Shown here in pieces: positions 6,328 to 10,564 of a DNA stretch of 10,564 bases. Under the pieces are notes generated by a model that saw only the letters and a list, made by a program, of their open reading frames with translations, was not told the origin of the DNA and did not search any database. Numbering within the stretch: the stretch's first letter is position 1; each line of letters starts with the position of its first letter. The position numbers and the translations under genes were made by a program. Origin of the DNA: Candidatus Zhuqueibacterota bacterium (GTDB lineage Bacteria > SM23-31 > B21-G16); assembly GCA_003644825.1 (NCBI GenBank), contig QNDJ01000026.1, forward strand, positions 1-10,564, read 5' to 3'.

Positions 6328-7509
6328 ATGCACCCTTTAGAACGAGTAATGTCTAAAAAAGAAAAAATTGCTGCGGGTCTGATTTCAGGAACATCCGTTG
6401 ATGGGGTCGATTCTGCAATTATTAGAATTAAAGGGAAAGATTTAAACCTCAAAATAGAGCTAATTCATTTCTTAACCCATCCTTATCCGGCAGATATACG
6501 TTTAAAAATAGAACAACTGATTAAAAATAAATCTGCTTCTTTAAAGGACATAGCTTTTTTACAATTTAAAGTTGGTGAAATATTTGCAGACGCCCTTATC
6601 CAGTTATGTAAAAAGTCAAAGATTCCATTAAAGCAAATAGATTTTGTTGGTTCTCATGGGCAGACAGTATGGCATTCCCCTCCTGAAAAGGATAAAAAAG
6701 GTTCAACACTCCAGATTGGAGATGGTGATGTAATCAAAGAACGCACCGGAATTACTACTGTATCTGACTTCCGTGTTTCAGATATGGCTGCTGGTGGTGA
6801 AGGTGCACCTCTGGTTCCTCTTGTCGATTATATCCTTTTCAGGAATAAAATTGAATCAAGGGGACTCTTAAATATAGGGGGTATATCTAACATTACTGTT
6901 ATCCCGGAAAAAGCTACAATAAATGATGTTTTTGCTTTCGACTGTGGTCCAGGAAATACTCTTATTGACCTTTCCGCACAACTACTGTTTAATCAAAAAA
7001 TCGATTATGATGGTAAACTCGCTTTAAGTGGAAAAGTGAATCAAAAATTGCTTAACGAACTTATGAACCATCCGTTCATTTTAAAAAAACCACCCAAGTC
7101 CACAGGCAGAGAAACTTTTGATTTATCTTATTGTAAAGATATTATAAAAAAAGGAAAAAAACTAAACCTATCAAGAAATGATATTATTGCAACAATTTCA
7201 GAATTTACAGCAAAGAGTATATTCTATAATTATGAAAATTTCATTGCTCCAGTAGTTAATTTGAAAAGGATTATCCTGAGTGGTGGCGGTGCTTTCAACA
7301 GATACCTCTATCATTCATTAAAAAACTATTTTAAAAATATAATAATTGAAAAATCAGATATATACAATATTCCTGCTGAAGCAAAGGAAGCTGTAGCTTT
7401 TGCTGTCCTTGCATATCAGGCAGTAATGGGTAGAACATCAAATTTACCCGGCGTCACAGGAGCAAAAAAAAGAGTTGTTTGTGGAAAAATTTCTTTGACC
7501 AATAGATGA
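6328..7509 (+). CDS. anmK: Anhydro-N-acetylmuramic acid kinase
   Basis: A 393-residue AnmK, which uses ATP to open and phosphorylate 1,6-anhydro-MurNAc released during murein turnover, giving MurNAc-6-phosphate for recycling; it acts in the cytoplasm. The ASKHA-kinase motifs are complete: GLISGTSVDGVD (17-28), the phosphate loop; SHGQTVWH (109-116); VSDFR (145-149); AAGGEGAPLVP (154-164); LNIGGISN (181-188); FDCGPGN (204-210), with Asp205 as the expected catalytic base; SGGGAFN (318-324); and the closing EAKEAVAFAVLA and NLPGVTGA (372-379). The ATG at 6328 has an AAGAG site 7 nt upstream; a second in-frame ATG at 6349 would remove seven residues without touching a motif, so the exact start is open. 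No murQ, nagZ or ampG is adjacent. It lies 44 nt after lpxB and 40 nt before pfk, consistent with one transcript. Confidence 0.98.
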   Translation: MHPLERVMSKKEKIAAGLISGTSVDGVDSAIIRIKGKDLNLKIELIHFLTHPYPADIRLKIEQLIKNKSASLKDIAFLQFKVGEIFADALIQLCKKSKIPLKQIDFVGSHGQTVWHSPPEKDKKGSTLQIGDGDVIKERTGITTVSDFRVSDMAAGGEGAPLVPLVDYILFRNKIESRGLLNIGGISNITVIPEKATINDVFAFDCGPGNTLIDLSAQLLFNQKIDYDGKLALSGKVNQKLLNELMNHPFILKKPPKSTGRETFDLSYCKDIIKKGKKLNLSRNDIIATISEFTAKSIFYNYENFIAPVVNLKRIILSGGGAFNRYLYHSLKNYFKNIIIEKSDIYNIPAEAKEAVAFAVLAYQAVMGRTSNLPGVTGAKKRVVCGKISLTNR

Positions 7510-7537
7510 AAAATGGTAATAAAAATTTAACTAAACT

Positions 7538-7541
7538 GGAG
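7538..7541 (+). promoter_or_regulatory. Ribosome binding site of the phosphofructokinase
   Basis: GGAG, 8 nt before the ATG at 7550. It supports the long form of the protein, including its N-terminal extension. Confidence 0.7.
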
Positions 7542-7549
7542 ATTAAAAG

Positions 7550-8863
7550 ATGTTTGAGAAACTCTCGTTTCAGGTACCCACACTGGGAAAATGCACAGTT
7601 CCTTCACCTGTGAAATTATCCACAATTTCCGGACAGGGTAAGGCTACCTATACAAGAGATGATACCAGAGTAAATTACAAAATAGAACGTACTCCTGGTG
7701 AACCGGAAAGCAAAATAACTTTTGAAAAAGCCGGCCCAAGAGAATTCATCTACTTTAATCCTCAGGATGTTACCGCCGCAATACTCACCGCAGGCGGTTT
7801 GTGCCCTGGTTTAAATGATGTTATCCGTTCAATATTTCTGGAACTTCATTTCGGTTATAATGTCAAAAATATCCTCGGAATAAGATATGGTTATAAAGGA
7901 TTAAATCCAGCAAATAAATATGAACCAGTAAAACTTACTATTGAAAAAGTTGAGCACATACACGAATTAGGCGGAACAATGCTGGGTTCTTCAAGAGGAG
8001 CAGAAGACAAAGAAGTTATGGTGGACTATCTTGTTAAACTCGGGGTGAATATTCTTTTCTGTATAGGTGGAGATGGAACCCTGAGAGGAGCTCATTCTTT
8101 CTATGAGATAATAAAAAAAAGAAATCTTAAAATAGGTATTGTTGCCATACCAAAAACTATCGATAATGACATTAATTTTGTTTATAAAACCTTTGGATTT
8201 GAAACCGCTGTTAGTGCTGCCCGGGATATAATAAATAGTGCCCATACAGAGGCTCTTGGTGCACCAAATGGTATTGGTCTGGTTAAACTTATGGGTAGAG
8301 ATTCTGGATTCATCGCAGCTTATGCTACTCTGGCAAATCAAAATGTGAACTTCACTTTGATTCCCGAGGTTCCATTCGAGTTATATGGTAAAAGAAGTTT
8401 TCTAAAAGCACTCGAAAGAAGATTAAATGAACGAGGACACGCTGTCATCGTTATAGCTGAAGGAGCAGGTCAGGAATTAATTTCCGGGGGTAAAAAAGAA
8501 TACGACGATTCGGGAAACATCAAGTTAAAAGATATTGGGACATTCCTTAAAAATGAAATAAACAGATACTTTAACAAAAAAGGAATAAAAATAAATCTTA
8601 AATATATCGACCCGAGCTACATAATAAGGAGCATACCTGCAAATGCGAATGATAGTATTTTTTGCGCAAATTTAGGTAGATGGGCTGTTCATGCAGGAAT
8701 GGCCGGGAAAACAGACCTCGTCATCGGTTTATGGCACGGAGTTTTCACCCATGTTCCTATTCCTGCCTGTGTATATGAAAGAAAAAAGGTTTCTCCTGAA
8801 AGCGCATTATGGCTAAGTGTTCTCGAAGCTACCGGGCAGGAATACTACTATAAGGAAAAATAA
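7550..8863 (+). CDS. 6-phosphofructokinase, long ATP-PFK-like form
   Basis: A 437-residue phosphofructokinase that converts fructose 6-phosphate to the 1,6-bisphosphate, the committing step of glycolysis. It is about 100 residues longer than E. coli PfkA, with an N-terminal extension of about 72 residues before the nucleotide-binding strand, as in the plant, trypanosome and TP0108-like long PFK group. Motifs: TAGGLCPGLNDVIR (80-93); GYKGL (114-118); GGTMLGSSRG (141-150); IGGDGTLRGA (172-181); PKTIDND (201-207), with Asp205 as catalytic base; LMGRDSGF (247-254); and IAEGAGQE (302-309) binding the sugar phosphate. Gly176 after GGD is the ATP-type residue (pyrophosphate enzymes usually have Asp), while Lys202 in PKTIDND is the residue seen in pyrophosphate enzymes and also in trypanosome ATP-PFK. 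ATP is therefore the better guess for donor, not certain. It is the last gene of the plus-strand run, ending 17 nt from the convergent propeller relic. Confidence 0.96.
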   Translation: MFEKLSFQVPTLGKCTVPSPVKLSTISGQGKATYTRDDTRVNYKIERTPGEPESKITFEKAGPREFIYFNPQDVTAAILTAGGLCPGLNDVIRSIFLELHFGYNVKNILGIRYGYKGLNPANKYEPVKLTIEKVEHIHELGGTMLGSSRGAEDKEVMVDYLVKLGVNILFCIGGDGTLRGAHSFYEIIKKRNLKIGIVAIPKTIDNDINFVYKTFGFETAVSAARDIINSAHTEALGAPNGIGLVKLMGRDSGFIAAYATLANQNVNFTLIPEVPFELYGKRSFLKALERRLNERGHAVIVIAEGAGQELISGGKKEYDDSGNIKLKDIGTFLKNEINRYFNKKGIKINLKYIDPSYIIRSIPANANDSIFCANLGRWAVHAGMAGKTDLVIGLWHGVFTHVPIPACVYERKKVSPESALWLSVLEATGQEYYYKEK

Positions 8864-8880
8864 TTTCATCATTTATTTTA

Positions 8881-10109
8881 TTATTCAAACCAGAAAGAAA
8901 AAAGGTCGCATCGATTCATATAAAAAATTATCACTATTTTCCTGTTTTTCAAATCAAGATTTTCAATATTATTCCACTCAACAAGTTTTCTAATTTCATT
9001 TCCTGTAAATTTTTTGCTTTCGTATAGAATATTTTTTTTCGTATCAAGAATTTTTATTTTAAGACCACCATGCAGTGTTTTATAGTTGCAATACATTTTT
9101 GAACCACTGACTCTAATCGGTTTTGTTCTTAATTTTCCATTAAAAATACCTGAATGCATTGAGGTAAAACTATCAATTCTTAATGTGGCTAATCCTATAC
9201 TATTCTGTCGAAATCTTTTATCATAATGAGTTGTAGTTCCACCACCATAATAGAACCAGAGTTCATCTTCTGCACCGGGAGGAGATACCACAGGCCCAAA
9301 GGACATTAATATAGTACCTCCATCCCAATCATCTGGTTTACCGGTATCCATAAAAATTTTCCTGTTTGATGCCCTATGCCAGTTCTCTCCATCACTACTT
9401 GAGGCAAGTTGTATATTCATTGATTTATCTCCAGGTGCATTATTATATATCCAGATTAATCCAATGTAATTTCCAAAATATTCAAAACCCGACATTCCAT
9501 AGAATTCTGTTCCATAGGGGGCATGCCAATCTTGAGTCAGGATAACTCTGGGTGGTGACCATTTTATAAAATCTCTACTTTTTGACAAACCAAGTATTCT
9601 GAAATGTCTATCTCCTGCGATTGAAATTTTATAAAAAACAATAAACCTGCCATCAGGATAATATGTAAGAGAAGACGCATCACAGGCACAGGTAAAAACC
9701 GGTTGATGACCATACTGTTTCCAGTGTATCCCATCAGGAGAATAAGCTGTAAAAAACCTTCTCCAGGTATAGCTTTCCAGCCGGGAACATCCTTCCCCAA
9801 TGGAAAATTAGGACCATACATTTTAAGTTCCTCCTTACTCATACTATCCCAGTAAATCATCTTGTAAGTTTCATCCGTTGAGGAAGGATAAGGGTCTTTA
9901 ACAACTGCTGGACTGCATAAACTACTCGTTCCCCTGCAGGTAATAACAAGATTGTTATCCTTACTTCCTTTATAATCAATTATTCCAATGGATGGTTTTT
10001 CCCAGGTTAAACCATCCGATGATTCTGCATAACCTACGGACGTTCTGAACCTCAAATCATTTGTTTTTAAATTTAATATCTGATACCACATCCGGTATTT
10101 GCCTTCATC
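8881..10109 (-). pseudogene. Decayed five-bladed beta-propeller glycoside hydrolase-like gene (GH43/GH32-like), 5' truncated and frameshifted
   Basis: Two minus-strand frames together encode one protein of about 409 residues. The upstream frame (10109 to about 9751) reads DEGKYRMWYQ, then YAESSDGLTWEKP and DETYKMIYWDSM, up to KAIPGEGF. The downstream frame continues TAYSPDGIHWKQ, DASSLTYYPDGRFIVFYKI, SKSRDFIKWSPPRVI, SSSDGENWHR, DDWDGG and ELWFYYGGG, and ends with DLFSFWFE at an intact TAA (8881-8883). The repeated S-x-DG-x2-W pattern marks successive propeller blades, as in extracellular polysaccharide-acting or related families; the substrate is unknown. Two defects are visible. A TAA at 10112-10110 immediately precedes DEGKYRMW, which is normally mid-domain, so the N-terminus is gone. 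The frame breaks by -1 at a run of six T (plus-strand A6, 9751-9756). One added T restores GFFTAYSPDG. A sequencing error or frameshift-dependent expression could explain the second defect but not the first. Confidence 0.85.
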
Positions 10110-10115
10110 TTAAAA

Positions 10116-10133
10116 AAGTCATTTTAATGACTT
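10116..10133 (-). terminator. Candidate intrinsic terminator, leftward
   Basis: AAGTCATT and AATGACTT form a perfect 8-bp stem with a 2-nt gap; on the minus strand the stem runs into a T6 tract (plus-strand A at 10112-10117, overlapping the stem end). It would stop leftward transcripts entering the propeller relic. It is AT-rich and so fairly weak, and no gene to the right supplies an obvious transcript. Confidence 0.4.
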
Positions 10134-10145
10134 ACCAGTGGACTA

Positions 10146-10177
10146 TTCCAGCACCAGAATTAGATTCTGGTGCGGAA
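10146..10177. repeat. Strong isolated hairpin
   Basis: GCACCAGAAT (10151-10160) and ATTCTGGTGC (10164-10173) are perfect 10-bp arms around a 3-nt loop. TTCC (10146-10149) and GGAA (10174-10177) add four pairs across a one-base bulge at A10150. An A9 run overlaps and follows the right arm on the plus strand (10176-10184). Because T does not follow the stem on either strand, it is not a standard intrinsic terminator. It may be a remnant of a repeat element or a processing site. Confidence 0.6.
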
Positions 10178-10241
10178 AAAAAAGGAATTAAATAACATTT
10201 CAGAAGCACGGGCATATCAATGTCAGAGTTTATAATAGTAC

Positions 10242-10310
10242 ATATCGCTCCTACGGAGCTCTGTATCTTTTTAAACTTCTTTCTACAAACATATCGCTCC
10301 TGACGGAGCT
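10242..10310 (-). repeat. REP-like two-hairpin module, minus orientation
   Basis: Two related palindromes read on the minus strand: the first hairpin has GCTCC/GGAGC arms at 10296-10300 and 10305-10309, followed by GCGATATGTTTGTAG (10297-10283); the second has arms at 10247-10251 and 10255-10259, followed by GCGATATG. Hairpin starts are 50 nt apart (10309 and 10259). The GTAG tetranucleotide after the first hairpin resembles the foot motif of REP sequences mobilised by RAYT transposases. No RAYT gene is in the window. Confidence 0.68.
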
Positions 10311-10463
10311 CTTTAATAAAGCTTAATATGTAATTTTAAATCTTTACAGACGAAGAGGTCTTTATAGTTATAATATAGCCACAAAAATATAGTAAAAAAG
10401 AGCTAAAATAAGGTGCCACTATACAATCAGGAATTTCACATAGATAAAATATATTTTTCTATT
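10311..10463. other. AT-rich spacer between inverted REP-like modules
   Basis: I see no open frame of useful length, RNA gene or strong hairpin in these 153 bp. The only structure is a short AGAC/GTCT pairing around six bases (10348-10361). With the flanking repeat modules and the 10120-10240 stretch it makes up a gene-free tail of more than 440 bp. Confidence 0.5.
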
Positions 10464-10466
10464 AAA

Positions 10467-10534
10467 GCCCTGTAAGGGCGAAATGCCTGTAGCAAAAAAT
10501 AGTAAACAACAATAGAGCTCTGTAGGAGCGGCAT
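10467..10534 (+). repeat. REP-like two-hairpin module, plus orientation
   Basis: The first hairpin has GCCCT/AGGGC arms (10467-10471, 10475-10479) around GTA, followed by GCGAAATGCCTGTAG (10478-10492). The second has GCTCT/GGAGC arms (10517-10521, 10525-10529) with one G-T pair, followed by GCGGCAT. Hairpin starts are 50 nt apart (10467 and 10517), the same as in the minus-oriented module to the left. Arm changes are partly compensatory (CTCC/GGAG against CCCT/AGGG), so the fold is conserved more than the sequence. Confidence 0.68.
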
Positions 10535-10564
10535 AGAAATATTAATTTGATTATAGATTAGTGT

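Noticed and set aside
7991-8341. Minus-strand open frame of 116 codons inside the phosphofructokinase.
   Set aside because: It is antisense to the GGDG and PKTIDND motif region of the kinase; its translation looks like random low-complexity sequence.
10146-10184. The 14-bp hairpin as an intrinsic terminator.
   Set aside because: On the plus strand it is followed by A rather than T, and on the minus strand the T tract precedes the stem, so it has the wrong polarity in both directions.
10220-10303. Short plus-strand frame (27 codons) across the REP-like repeats.
   Set aside because: Very short, made mainly of repeat sequence, with no ribosome site.
10242-10534. REP-like repeats as a CRISPR array.
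   Set aside because: Only four units, in opposite orientations, with diverged sequence and unequal spacers; no cas genes are nearby.

Overview
This AT-rich window looks like chromosome from an uncultivated diderm (Gram-negative) bacterium. A lipid A gene (lpxB) and a peptidoglycan-recycling kinase gene (anmK) indicate an outer membrane and a murein wall, and a flagellar cap gene (fliD) with a sigma-28-type promoter indicates motility. I cannot assign a phylum. A long-form phosphofructokinase, a DUF362 protein and a beta-propeller glycosidase-like relic would fit many candidate phyla.

Left arm (1-1280, minus strand): a PLP-dependent class I/II aminotransferase is followed 2 nt later by a small cysteine-rich zinc-ribbon-like protein that runs off the window edge. 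The 214-bp divergent region (1281-1494) holds a candidate sigma-70 promoter with operator-like repeats for the aminotransferase and a good sigma-28 (FliA) promoter match for fliD.

Centre (1495-8863, all plus strand): fliD stands alone, without fliC or fliS beside it. After its own candidate promoter comes a run of five genes: a DUF362 protein with a C-terminal four-cysteine segment, a TPR plus parvulin probable lipoprotein, lpxB, anmK and a phosphofructokinase. Gaps are short (19, 44 and 40 nt) except before lpxB, where a 166-bp gap contains a MITE-like element with 20-bp imperfect terminal inverted repeats ending 11 nt from the lpxB start. The shared theme is loosely the cell envelope (lipid A synthesis, anhydroMurNAc recycling, a probable envelope lipoprotein foldase) plus glycolysis.

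Right arm (8864-10564): a minus-strand five-bladed beta-propeller (GH43/GH32-like) gene is decayed. It has lost its N-terminus and carries a -1 frame break exactly at a T TTT TTA heptamer. Upstream of it are two hairpins, then a gene-free tail with REP-like palindromes. These are arranged as two copies of the same two-hairpin module (50-nt spacing in both) in inverted orientation around a 153-bp spacer.

I see no CRISPR array, tRNA, rRNA, phage module or obvious defence system. The most informative points are the MITE at lpxB, the sigma-28 promoter of the orphan fliD, the duplicated REP module, the decayed or frameshifted propeller gene, and the atypical cysteine tail of the DUF362 protein.
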